This document shows positions 1 through 10,455 of a stretch of DNA of 64,000 nucleotides, in pieces. The notes beneath the pieces are model-generated. The model was given only the letters and a program-made list of their open reading frames with translations, was not told where the DNA came from and searched no databases. The position numbers and the translations under genes are program-made. Positions within the stretch are counted from its first letter, which is position 1, and each line of letters opens with the position of its first letter. The DNA is taken from assembly GCF_030848805.1 (NCBI RefSeq), contig NC_092359.1:17449579-17513578 (forward strand). Direction: 5' to 3'. The DNA comes from Temnothorax longispinosus. Its lineage: Eukaryota > Arthropoda > Insecta > Hymenoptera > Formicidae.

Positions 1-687
1 TTGATAACAAAAGGATATTAAATATTCCGATGCTAATTTCTGTTTCATCAGATCTAATTTCTCGACAGACGCCACTTTTACGAGTGTGAATAAAACGTTC
101 TGCTATATATCGATTATTGGGATTGCATATATATGATAATATGCTACTTCTCTGTTCCCCTTAATCAGATTTGATATTTCAAGTTTCAACGTATTGTTTT
201 TGTGACTGTTCAGCTTTTTATTCCCGTCACGCTATAATTATACATATTAATACGTGAGATAAAAACAAAGTCAACGAACAAGATAGAATGCGCATCAGCT
301 TCTATACTTATAATTAGACACATAATGGCACATTACGCGTATTCAAGTATTTTGCCTTATATTTTTATAAAATAAAATAATTAAAGTTTTATTCATATCG
401 CACTTATCAATTATATTTGAAAATTATAAGTAAAATACACAATAAAGCGTAGTACGAATCGCAGTCTGTTTTTTTAGACGGGGGAACAAAATCTCGTGCG
501 CTCAGGTTTCCGTAAAGTTTTTATTCTCTTTGTTATCTCTTATCAAATTGTGAGAGTTCTTCCTCCTTCGTTATTTTTCCTTCCAAAATCGCGGACAGCT
601 TCTCGAGCAGAGAAGAATAGTCCGCTCTTCTTAATCAAGTTCCACGGGCGAAGCTTTAACCTCAGTCTTTTTTGCTTGTCTTTGCAG
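1..687 (+). other. 3' part of an upstream intron of the Kdm3-like gene
   Basis: This AT-rich stretch has no exon I can support. It ends in a strong pyrimidine tract followed by TTTGCAG just before the first conserved exon, as expected for an intron 3' end. The open frame from position 496 continues into the exon, but the part before 688 is low-complexity pyrimidine-rich translation without family similarity, so it is read as intron. The first exons and the start codon must lie before the window, because related proteins have a further N-terminal domain ahead of the part encoded at 688. Confidence 0.75.
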
Positions 688-882
688 CAGGACTGGGAGC
701 TGACTAAGGGCGCGATGCCCTGGGGAAACGCCGTTAGGAGATGGGCCGAGATGCAGGACGGTCAGAGGATCCTGCTGACTACGCCCAGCGTTCTGGTCGG
801 CTTCAGAGTCGAAGTTTATCGGGCGGAAGGCACCACACAATGGTACACAGCCGTGATCGTCGGTTACAACGAGTCCACCAAG
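688..882 (+). CDS. Kdm3: KDM3/JMJD1C-like histone demethylase, internal exon 1 of window
   Basis: This internal exon encodes 65 residues, beginning QDWELTKGAMPW and ending YNESTK. The block GFRVEVYRAEGTTQWYTAVI lines up with the NGYRVRVYRQDSATQWFTGI block that I recall for vertebrate JMJD1C and KDM3B, in the Tudor-like N-terminal region. The family removes mono- and dimethyl marks from histone H3 lysine 9 in the nucleus, using a C-terminal JmjC domain that is not in this window. The acceptor follows a long pyrimidine tract and is a tandem CAGCAG, so the exon may start at 688 or 691 without changing frame. The donor is AAG|GTAAGT and the exon ends in phase 0. Met codons lie inside the exon (for example at 715), but the family has further sequence upstream, so I read it as internal. 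Vertebrate JMJD1C, KDM3A and KDM3B share this region; the choice of paralog name is inference. Confidence 0.9.
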
Positions 883-3192
883 GTAAGTCCGGCCAGATAA
901 TAAATATTACAGGGACGTGTTATCAGTAGATTGGAAATATCCTGCAGCAATTTTTGGGGATCTCTTACTCTGTGATTGTTTGACCTATATAACAGTTTGA
1001 TTTTAAATTCGTCAACGTTTTTATCAAGATTTAATACTTTTATACAAGTTATATATGAATTGATATTTAAGGAAAGTGATTTACAGTGTGACAAATGTCA
1101 CTTAAACAAATCGAAAATTACAGATCGTTGTTTAGTCAATGTAATCTCTTTATTTTAACGACATAAATTTGGTTCCATTTTGGTGAAATCGAATGAAATT
1201 ACAAGAAAAGAAATTAAATTTTATTCGATATTATTCTAGAGTTAGAGTGCAGGGGATTTCAGAATTAATCTGAATTAATTTATTATTTCCAAATTAATAA
1301 TAAGTTAAGATTAAAAAGAAAACAGTTTCAATTTTAATGACAGCTCTGCAAGAAGACACATTCGTTAATTATTAACCAAACAGTCATTATTAGAATCATA
1401 TCACCCTGAACATTTACTAATTGTAAGTTTATTTCAGTGAACTTCTAAATTTTAAATATCTGCAAAGTGGAAAATTATAGGGCATTTAATTATATATTTA
1501 TATATAACGTATGTATAGAGTAATTTAAATTGAGACATTTAAAATTTTTGGAAATATAGATAATTGGTTATTTATATTTTACCAATCCTTTTTGCACTAT
1601 TATAGATATAGATCTATATTTTTTATTTTTATTTCTCCATATTTATTTTATCGATTAAATACTTTTTGAAGATAATTTTGGCATACAGTTTTTTTCATCA
1701 TATTTAGTATTTTAAAATATATTATACGACGAAGCTGTGTGCTGATTTGTCATAACACTATGGAAAGTATAAAACGTATCTCAAAGTAACTTAAACGAGC
1801 CAATTTTCTTTCTCCGGCCGATATTTCCAGCGTTTTTTTGTCGTTAAACATCCTAAGGTAGAGAAACGAACGACAGACTCGCGTCATCGCGAAAGTAATC
1901 CTCCTCGTCTTGTCTCTCGGCGAGAAAGCTTCCGATAATTTATCCTGACACTGGCGCGGCATTCCTATTGGAAAACTAAATCCCTGAAATAGTCCGCGAC
2001 GAGAAAACGTTCCAGAAAAGGCGCGGAGATCGAAAGGCGAAGAAACATAAAATATCGGTTGGGTTGTCTGAGGGAGCTTTTGTCGCTAGCGAGCTTTTTC
2101 TTTTCTGTCTCTTTATTCCCTTCGTATATACGTCTGTCTCGAATATTTCTCGAAAGTACCGGTGGAATCGAATCGATTGCCTGTTGAAGTTTATTCGAAT
2201 ATTCCTCGTTCTATAAACGTTCTCTCTCAAAGACTTTAACGAAATATCGCGAGGCGATGACGAATAGCATCAAAATGTATGAGAGACATTGTTTTCCATT
2301 TTGTAAAAAGAATTAATATGAATTAATATGAAATCGCGAGATTTATTTCATCCTTATACATGTATCGAGTAAATGTTTTTACTCCGTTGCTGTTTTAACT
2401 TTAAATAAATGAAAATAAAGAGACATATCTCTTTTAATTATTATCAATCATATTATAGTCGTATCTTGTTAACGTTGATGTCTCAGTCGGATCTTTCACA
2501 TGGCAGAGTCTGAATTTTGCACGAACTTAAGAAAATTTCTATTTTTAACGATGGTTGAAGTGTCGATATTGTCAATAAGGGAGGCGATAAAAACTGAATT
2601 GCACCGGAAATTGTATCGACAGAAATCTACACATACTGCATCGCAATCAGCTCGCGTGCAGTCTCGCTACCAGCAGACGACTCTGTCTCGCCGCCGATCA
2701 GTTAAGCGTATTGACAAGGAGAGGCGTTGATCGTGACGGTTCTTAACGAGATGCCAGACCATCGATCGGCCGATCTCTGACCCGCGAATTGGCAGATAAA
2801 CGCTCCGCGGCGAGTCACGAAATTTCTCAGAAGAATCGAAATCGATTAACATCCATTATGCAATAAATTTTTCAACTGCGAATGAAATCGTTCGTAAAGA
2901 CTCGAGATCGATGAACCTGGGAAATAATTGAGCATCTCGACCTGTATCACTATCATTATAGCAGCTATTTATGACGATCCGACGAGTTAATGGCGAAGAA
3001 TATGAACGCAAAGAGAGAGGAAGAGAAGAGTGTACAGATAATAGAATAGTGTTTTTGCTTGAGATTGTATTTATCATTAACGGGAAAATTAATATTAAAA
3101 GAGTTTTATAAATCTACCCGGGATTATACATATTTAGAAGTTTCAATACTGCTTTTTTTAATGACCTGATTATTTCTTAATTATCTTTTCAG
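883..3192 (+). other. Intron between exons 1 and 2 (2.3 kb)
   Basis: The intron runs from a perfect GTAAGT donor to TTATCTTTTCAG. The interior is AT-rich, with a moderately CpG-rich patch at about 1780-2250 and 2620-3010. Open frames there run on both strands and overlap each other, with no domain or splice support. No RNA gene or mobile element was recognised. Confidence 0.8.
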
Positions 3193-3277
3193 GATTTGAC
3201 TGTCACCGATGACACGGTCCTCGAAGATCATAACGAGGATCCCACATTAGTACAAATGCGGCTGATTGGCGACGGAG
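3193..3277 (+). CDS. Kdm3: KDM3/JMJD1C-like histone demethylase, internal exon 2
   Basis: The exon is 85 nt: 28 codons plus the first base of a split Val codon. It starts DLTVTDDTVLEDHNEDPTLV and continues QMRLIGDG. This matches the JMJD1C/KDM3B segment with the pattern VLEPQNVDPSMVQM, directly after the exon-1 block, in the right order and spacing. The acceptor is TTTTCAG and the donor GGAG|GTGAGG, leaving phase 1. The next exon supplies the two missing bases and restores the frame. Conservation of the acidic turn (DDTVLE) and of the (D/E)-P-x-(L/M)-V-Q-M motif makes this the clearest family signature in the window. Confidence 0.92.
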
Positions 3278-3641
3278 GTGAGGAACATTAGCACGAGATA
3301 AAACGTATATGTTTAATTAATAGCGCAGCAATTAAATTCATATCGAAAAATTTCCAATAAAGTTTTGCATGAGAGCATTGATGTAACATTACTGTTTTTA
3401 AAAAATGCTATTTAAAAAACTAAAAGCGTATTAAATAGTTTATTAAATATTATTTATAATATCGTATTTTCGGATGTTATTCAATATTGTCTAATATGAA
3501 ATTATCGCTACGCAAATACTTATATATCTTTATTTTTTTAAATTGTATCAGTATATATAATAATATTTGTAAGTAATATCGTCGGATAAGTGGAATTGTG
3601 AAACGTAGTGAGAATGTGTTTTCGCTTTTTTTCTTATGCAG
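3278..3641 (+). other. Intron between exons 2 and 3 (364 bp)
   Basis: A short AT-rich intron with donor GTGAGG and acceptor TTCTTATGCAG. It separates two exons whose joined translation is continuous with the protein family. Nothing else is seen in it. Confidence 0.88.
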
Positions 3642-3730
3642 TCGTCGAGAGCATCATGAGGGGCGAGGTCGTCGGCATGACACCAAGGAGGTCGAGGTCA
3701 TCGACTGCTCTGACGCACGCGCTCGTTGTG
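3642..3730 (+). CDS. Kdm3: KDM3/JMJD1C-like histone demethylase, internal exon 3
   Basis: The exon is 89 nt. Its first two bases complete a Val codon with exon 2. It then reads VESIMRGEVVGMTPRRSRSS and TALTHALVV, ending in phase 0 at GTG|GTGAGT. It aligns with the JMJD1C stretch VHSLLKGENIGITSRRRSR, which closes the conserved N-terminal module before the long disordered middle of the protein. The Arg/Ser-rich motif is shared. The following intron is very long, so this exon marks the end of the compact 5' part of the gene in this window. Confidence 0.92.
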
Positions 3731-4738
3731 GTGAGTGAAATCCAATTTCGTTCTATTATTAAACGTTCTGCATAGTTTACGATCAGCAAGTATCGTAAAC
3801 AGTAGGTGTATGGACGCGCCTTTATATTCCGCATATAATACCTCATGTACATAATGTATTTAAGTCATCATAATGAAGTTGACTTAACCCATGTTTCCTG
3901 GGCAACCTATTTTTCACGTTATTTATATAAAATTATTATTATGGCCGCACTTTGTGTTTCCGCACATTTGATGATGTACAATATTTTATGAATTCATACA
4001 AATTTACTTAACTTACTTTAGAAAAAGTTTAATTTAAAATCGTTTATAAATTTTTTTTTATATACCGGTAACGGTAAAGAAAAGAGAAAAATCCCTCGCG
4101 TAATAATGTCACACACATAATAATTTACTTCGATAAGTAAAGTGCATTTACTCGAGTTTCAAAACCTTTCAAATTTTTCTTTTCAATTTCATTCTCTAGA
4201 ACGTGCTTTTTAATAGTGGCGAGAGTAGTTTAGATTGGCGCATTGGTCTAAACGCTTCAAAAAAGAGGAAAACGAAGAGATGTTTGCACTAACGCATGCA
4301 CTTTACGACGTCCGGTATTTATCGCGGCGCCGCTGAGCTGGCGCTAATCTAAATTTCTGCAACGCCGCGGTAACTAGTAGACGATGTTTTGTAAGGCATT
4401 TATCGGCGAAATAAATCGCGCGACCAAGAGTCACGAATTAAGGCGCGATAATTTCCCGCGGAGGCAAACATCTTCCTCGCGCGTGACGATAGCGCTTGCG
4501 GCCGTCACATGGTAAACCGTAATTGGAATCGAGTCGATGTGCCGTTCCGAAAGGAAACCGCCGTCGGTAATCGTGCCGTTGTATGCTTTCGCAACGTATA
4601 CCTCATCGTATTCGCTCGCGATGCACGTTGTTGACGTATGAATGCTCGAGACAGGCGCATTCTGATCACTTACTCTCGTCGCGGTTGCCAGATTTCTTGT
4701 ATACACGAAGATTCAATTGGCGAGATAAAAGATTTGCC

Positions 4739-4776
4739 GCGATTTAGATCGTGATTTAGATCGCGATTTAGAAACG
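4739..4776. repeat. Short tandem repeat, about three copies of a 12-bp unit
   Basis: The unit GATTTAGATCGY occurs about three times in a row, the last copy diverged to GATTTAGAAACG. This looks like local slippage inside an intron. Confidence 0.75.
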
Positions 4777-5629
4777 CGATACATTCAACCAGACGTTTTT
4801 ATTAAATTTTCACACGTTTAATTTATCGATATTGGTGGGATGTATGCTCGCGAGAGTACCGTTATCGTTGTCTCGGAGCCGTTATCAGCGCGGTTATTGT
4901 GTTACCTGAGCTTATAGATAAGCGGCGGTACGGAAAATAGGACATCGATTATCGATTGCGCAGATATCTTAAACGAAACTCAGTGACATTACGTCGATGT
5001 TATATATCAGGCGCCAAGATAACAATTGCCCTGATATTTCTATCATAAAATATAATTGAAGATTTGCGGTGTCTTATACATTTTACAATTGGCTGTATAA
5101 TGGGTGTATAATTGACTTATAAATATGGAAGAAAACTGTTTGGAAGCACTTTGAGACTCAAAAATTTCTGTTTATCAAACTTTATTACATAAAAATATGT
5201 TCAAAAAGCATCGAACGTATCTTTACGATGATTTCATATTATATCTCCTTAAAAATGTTTTTATTCTAAGAACAAATCCTCTGAAGAGAGTACCATGCAT
5301 TAGTAATTAATTTCATTTATTAGTAATTAATTAATTTTAATATTAAAATTGTATAAGTAGTCTCTCTCCTTTTAGTAACTTATATAAAATACAGATGAAT
5401 ACATCAAAATACAATGGAAAGTATCGAGGAAACTGTTGCCAGGTGTCTCGCGCCTGGATTTTCGATGTACAAAGTGATGCCTACGCGTACCGAGCGTTTC
5501 CCTTTAACGCAGGAAATCAATAGAGTCGAGCTTGCAGCACCCTCGGGCTTTCAGGAATCGGGAAGCCCGGAATAGAGTCCGTTGCTACCTTAGCGGCCGA
5601 CTTCCGTTCGTCGTGTACGCGAATGCCCC

Positions 5630-5730
5630 ACCTTCCTATTCCTCTCTCCCTCCCTCCCTCCCCCTCTTTCTCTCTCACTCTCTTTGTCTCTTTCTCTCTC
5701 TCTCCTCCCTTTGTCTCTTCTGTCTCTCCC
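5630..5730. repeat. Polypyrimidine (CT/CCT)-rich tract
   Basis: Roughly 100 bases on the + strand are almost wholly C and T, with CCCT and TCTC repeats. Opposed Ser/Leu/Pro-rich and Arg/Glu-rich open frames over it are artefacts of the simple sequence. Confidence 0.85.
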
Positions 5731-8700
5731 ATCGCTCGATTTTCCGTCCAGGCGGCAATCGAGGGCATAGTTGTCGTGCTTGCGTGCCCGCGCCATGAAT
5801 TTCTCGGGAGAGACGTGCACCTCCGATTCTAGATAACGGCGATGGTCGAACTAGACGGTGATAAAACCGAATATCAGGTCGCGGTTGTGATACAGAGTGC
5901 CACGATATATATCCACGATTGAAATTAGATTTGTTTTTGAATATCTATTCTCATTTCATTGATTAAGATTTTAATCAGCCTTACTCTTCTGCGATCCTTC
6001 GATGATATTTCGCGGATACTATATCGGACGCCGCGATTTATTATTCTCCACAAATAACGGCTCTCTCGCCACAGAGAGTTAATTAATACGGACAGCGAGT
6101 ATTTTGCTCTTTTCATAAATGCAAATCAGACACCGATTCGGCATTGTTCTCCGGGATCAGTGAGTGCTATTCCACGGTTTATGTTGTCAAATTTGTCGAC
6201 ATAAATCTCGCGATTTATCGCCTCGACGGTTGGATCTGCTACCTCTGCTACATACGACGACAGGGACGCGACGAGAATAACGGCGATCGTAATTGCATAT
6301 TCTGCCTGGAATCGCGTGCTGCGTTGACATGAAATCGTTATTAACTGTCTCGGAGATACAATTAAGCGCCGCAGGCGTCGTCTTTTTCCGATTCCGACGT
6401 GGGGTGCTCGTACATTCTGAAATACATCGTTACGATCTCATGCAAAAATAACCGACGCCACTTGAATGTCATATTTGTATCGATTCACTCTTCGCGTAGT
6501 ATATTTCAAGAAAGATACTTTTACCTAAATACATACATCAGACGTCCATCAAATCGAATCTCGCGAAGTTCCACTGTAATGTGTCACGGTAATCATTACG
6601 GCGATTATAACATCTAATTCGTTTCCGTTTTATTACTTTCTAGTTCAATATCTTAGCATATATCGATAACGAATTAAGTACAGTAATACACGATTATTAT
6701 ACGTAATATGTTAAAAATATGATACATTCTTATAAAATAATGAAATCCTCAGTATATGTTGTGTTAATTTTATCTTTACGGAAATTTAACGTAAAGCTTA
6801 TTTATTTATTTATAGTGATAAAAATAACAAGACAGTAAATATAATAGCTATTTATTTGGCGCGCAAAGAAAGACCAATGATAAAAAGTGAAATCGAATTT
6901 GCGCGTCGTAGAATATGAAGAATGTTTGATAATCCTCGAACACCTTGTACCCTCCCTTCCCTAAGCGGACTCGATTAGATTTCGTGTCGGATATGCTCAT
7001 TCATCTCAGAACTTAGCGAAGCGCGACTCATCGACGTGGCTTGGTACATTCCATCCGACAAAGGTTACGAAAGAAAGTATAATTCCTTGGCTGGTTTCCA
7101 CCTTGCTCTCGTTGCAAGGAGGATAATCGCGGGGCGGAGATGGATTTCGCGACGAAAGAAAATGATTTATGAATGCCTCCGGAGACAAGGAGAGAAGGGA
7201 AGAAGGGGAGGGGAGGGTAAGAAGGGACCATGAAAAGCCCCTCTCGCATTAAAGAGCATTTGTAAGATCGAAGGGAGCGAATTCGGAAAGTTTCCCCAAA
7301 GTTTCCTCGAGGCACGAAGAAATCTGGAAGTAGGAATAACTCGTTCCCATGAAAGGCGGCTCGGCAAACTTGCGCGGAGAATCGGGCGCCGAAACTCCGA
7401 AAGAGAATTGCACGTTAAGCGATCAAAAGTTCGGGGTTGTCAAAGCGAGGTGGTTAGTCCTTTTAAGGCGGCCGCCAAGCCTCCGGGGTAGTACGGTGGC
7501 ACAGCTCCCTGATTACCGTTTCTAATTTTCCAACATTTTCCAACCATCGCCTGGGTCCACAGACTCTGCAATACGTCCGCGTGAGTTTTGCGCGAATTAT
7601 TCTGCTCGTTGGCGCAGGAAAATTACCGTCGCAACTCTGACGATTAGATCTCTCACGTCTCTTGCGAGGCTTCAGAATGATTCGCCGCGTTAAATCGTAT
7701 TTTTACAGGCTCTCAGTCAGCACCGAAGCGTTAAAGGTCGCGCATTATCTGAACATTAAGGGTAGCCGCTCTCTTTTTCTCTCACGCATAAAACTCGCAT
7801 ACGATTCGCGGCACGATCGAGGTTTGCGCAATCTTAACCGTTCTCGAAAATGAGATTTTAATAACAGCGTGTTTACCCGGCGTTGCAGTCAATTATCGGA
7901 GATTGATGGTATTGAGTTTGAATAATAAATCATCGAACGCTAAGTAATCATTTTCAACATCGTTGATTTACGATCATGATCTATTTTATACATATTTAAA
8001 AAGTTTATATTTTTATTAATTTATGAGTACATCCAAATTTATGGAATTTACAGTGTTATGTTGATTAATTAAACATTATTTTTGTGATATAACCGTTGAG
8101 AGGAGATAATCACTATGAGCGTAGCGCTTGTATACTAACTTGTGAATTAAAATCGAGGAAACGCCCGCGGCGTTCGTATATTTTCACGATGCGTACAGGA
8201 ACATCGTAAGCTGCATACAAACTTTCGTCTCGCTCGTGGTGGGATTCGTGAGTCATGCCGAGCACTTCGGTCCGCGAGCGACGACGCAGCTTCGTCGGAA
8301 AGTTCGTGACTGGCTTATACGAGTTCGAAAACTCGCGGAAAGGGATTAAACCTTGCGACTACTGGCTCGTAATGGAACTCTCGCACCCGGGAGTTTTGCG
8401 AAGACCGATCATTAGAAGAGCTTACGAGACGAGGTCGTGCCGACGAAGAAACACTCGTCTTTAAGATATCAGTCATCGTGACTTTGCTTTCCTTGCTTTC
8501 TCAGGCTCTCAAAATTTGTTTATAATACTTTTAAACTCCGCTCAGCAGAGAAATTCGTGACATATGATCGATTTAATAGCGAAGTAGTACATCGTGACTG
8601 AATATTTTGTATATTTAGGGTCTCAGGACCTTCAAATTTAATTTTAATGATTTTTTGATGATACCAGAGTAATTTTTTTTAAGAGAAATAACCTCAAGGT

Positions 8701-9930
8701 TGTTATACATCTCAATTATTTAATATTCAGAATTAAATATTTTTATAATTGAATCTTGATTTAAAATTCCGCGGTTGAATAAGGTTTAAATTTGTTTGCT
8801 TCTGTGCATAAATTACAAGGTCTCTATTTTTGCGAATGATAACAATTCGTCATCCTACTGGACCACTTTTGTTCCTTTCTTTGCTGGCTTCAGTCGTACT
8901 TGGAGCTCAAGTCGTGACCTCGATTACTACCGCAGCGGAATAAAACCGCGTCAACATCGCCGAGGGAAGAGGATCCTCTCGTAATTTCTCTTCGACCGTC
9001 ATTTCCCTCATTTCTCATTAAACTCGTGGACATTTTCCGCGAAGGATGAATACTCAGATCGAGGCGTTCAATTACTGAACCGTTTCTGTGCCGCAAAGTG
9101 CGCAACAGTGTTCCCGTGGCGCCTACAACTTTCGCATAAACGATACTCCTCGTCGTACTCTTGGACTCTCTCGCAAAAGCGGTTAAATTCTCGAAACAAG
9201 TTTCACGAGTGGGCGAAAGTTACGCGCTCTCCAGAAATCCCGCCCTCTCCAAATCCAACCTTCACGACAACTATTTTCAGAGGTGTTGCAACGGAACCCC
9301 TTTTCCTTTCCTCCTATTTATTAACTATTTTATAAAACAAGTGAATAAAATAACAGTAAAAATAACAAGGGAATATATATTTTTTGCAGGACAATCTTAA
9401 AAACAATAATTATTTTTTACATAAATAATTGCGATAATGCACATTAAGTATGTAATTCATTATGACAAAAAATTTTCAACTCTCTTTATCTCCAAATTAG
9501 CTTATAATAAAGAAATAACAGATATTAAATGAACATCAAAATCGCGATTGCGGATCACGTCGAATTCCGAATTAAAGACTAGGGAGACCGTTGCAACTGC
9601 GCCACTATCCTGATACTACTTGCAGAGAGATTCGATTTAGTCGGACTAGTAAATGTCGGGCAAGTACCCCGCTCCGGTTCGAAACAGTTGGCTGGTCGCC
9701 AATCTCTCCCTCGAATTCTCTCAAGTTCACCTGGTATGATCGACTCATAAGCTTTCTCTCTCTTTCTGTATCTATTCGCCCTTCTCGTTCCCGCCGTCTC
9801 ATCTTCTTTTTATCCCTTCCCAGCCCCGGCCGCTTTAGAGGATCGTTTGGCCAATAGGGGTGGTTGGCCGAGTCTGCACGCCAGCCCAAGGGAAACGACT
9901 AAACCTTGCGGCATGTTGCGCTGGGACAGA

Positions 9931-9950
9931 GGGGGGTGGGTCAGGGAGGG
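9931..9950 (+). other. Potential G-quadruplex motif
   Basis: Four runs of at least three G separated by loops of one to three bases (GGGGGG-T-GGG-TCA-GGG-A-GGG) meet the usual pattern for intrastrand G-quadruplexes. Whether it folds in vivo cannot be judged from sequence. Confidence 0.6.
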
Positions 9951-10430
9951 ATAACGAACGAAGGACACGCGAGCGGGCGAGGAGAAGGACGAAGAAGCTA
10001 GAAAGGAGAAACAGGAAGGGTAATGGCACGAGGGGAGCGGGGTGCGATGGTGAGTCGGTGGTTGTGAGGGTGAGAGTGATGGAAAGAGAAACACAACGGT
10101 GGATTCGGGGGGATGGATAGGGTGAATGTGGCAGAAAGGGGAACGGCGTGGCTCAGTGCTGCGAACCCAGAATGGGAATCGGCACTCGAGAATGGTATAA
10201 GGGGGTGCGTAACGTGGAAAGTAGGTGGGGCAGGGGGTGGCTGGCTGGCTGGATGGTCGGATGGGGGTTGGGGCGGCGGTCGGTAGCTGTATTGATTCTC
10301 GGGCAGGTCACGCGGGTGGGGACCATCCACCGGCGCCGTTGGGGTGGTAGCGGCGCGAAGGGCGGGGGGCTGGAGGTGAGCAACGCCGGATGGTTGGCGC
10401 AAAACACACCCCTACCTGTCTACTCTACTC

Positions 10431-10450
10431 TACCTACCTACCTACCTACC
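10431..10450. repeat. (TACC)5 microsatellite
   Basis: Five perfect tandem TACC units, preceded by degenerate TACTC repeats. Confidence 0.95.
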
Positions 10451-10455
10451 CGGCC

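Larger units (their letters stand above)
3731..9847 (+). other. Giant intron 3, first part
   Basis: Mixed AT-rich and CpG-rich intronic DNA. It contains a short 12-bp tandem repeat near 4739-4776, a pyrimidine-rich tract at 5630-5730 and a G/A-rich stretch near 7190-7240. Open frames are under 100 codons, often opposed on the two strands over the same bases, and show no domain. A GTAAGT on the minus strand near 4672 follows a short ATG frame, but there is no partner exon. No gene is called. Confidence 0.7.
9848..10455. other. Strongly G-rich (strand-asymmetric) intronic block
   Basis: The + strand is markedly rich in G over C, with many runs of three to six G, GGCT repeats near 10240 and a (TACC)5 microsatellite at the end. 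The minus strand consequently reads as Pro/Ser/His-rich open frames without family similarity. A good GTGAGC donor occurs at about 10376, but no exon ending there could be supported. It could be a regulatory or transcription-linked skewed region; that is inference. Confidence 0.5.

Noticed and set aside
4431..4706. 91-codon minus-strand frame containing a GTAAGT donor
   Set aside because: A short ATG exon before the donor is possible, but no partner exon or promoter signal was found downstream on the minus strand.
9998..10402. Pro/His-rich 134-codon minus-strand frame
   Set aside because: It is the complement of a G-skewed low-complexity block; the residues follow the base skew and show no family similarity.
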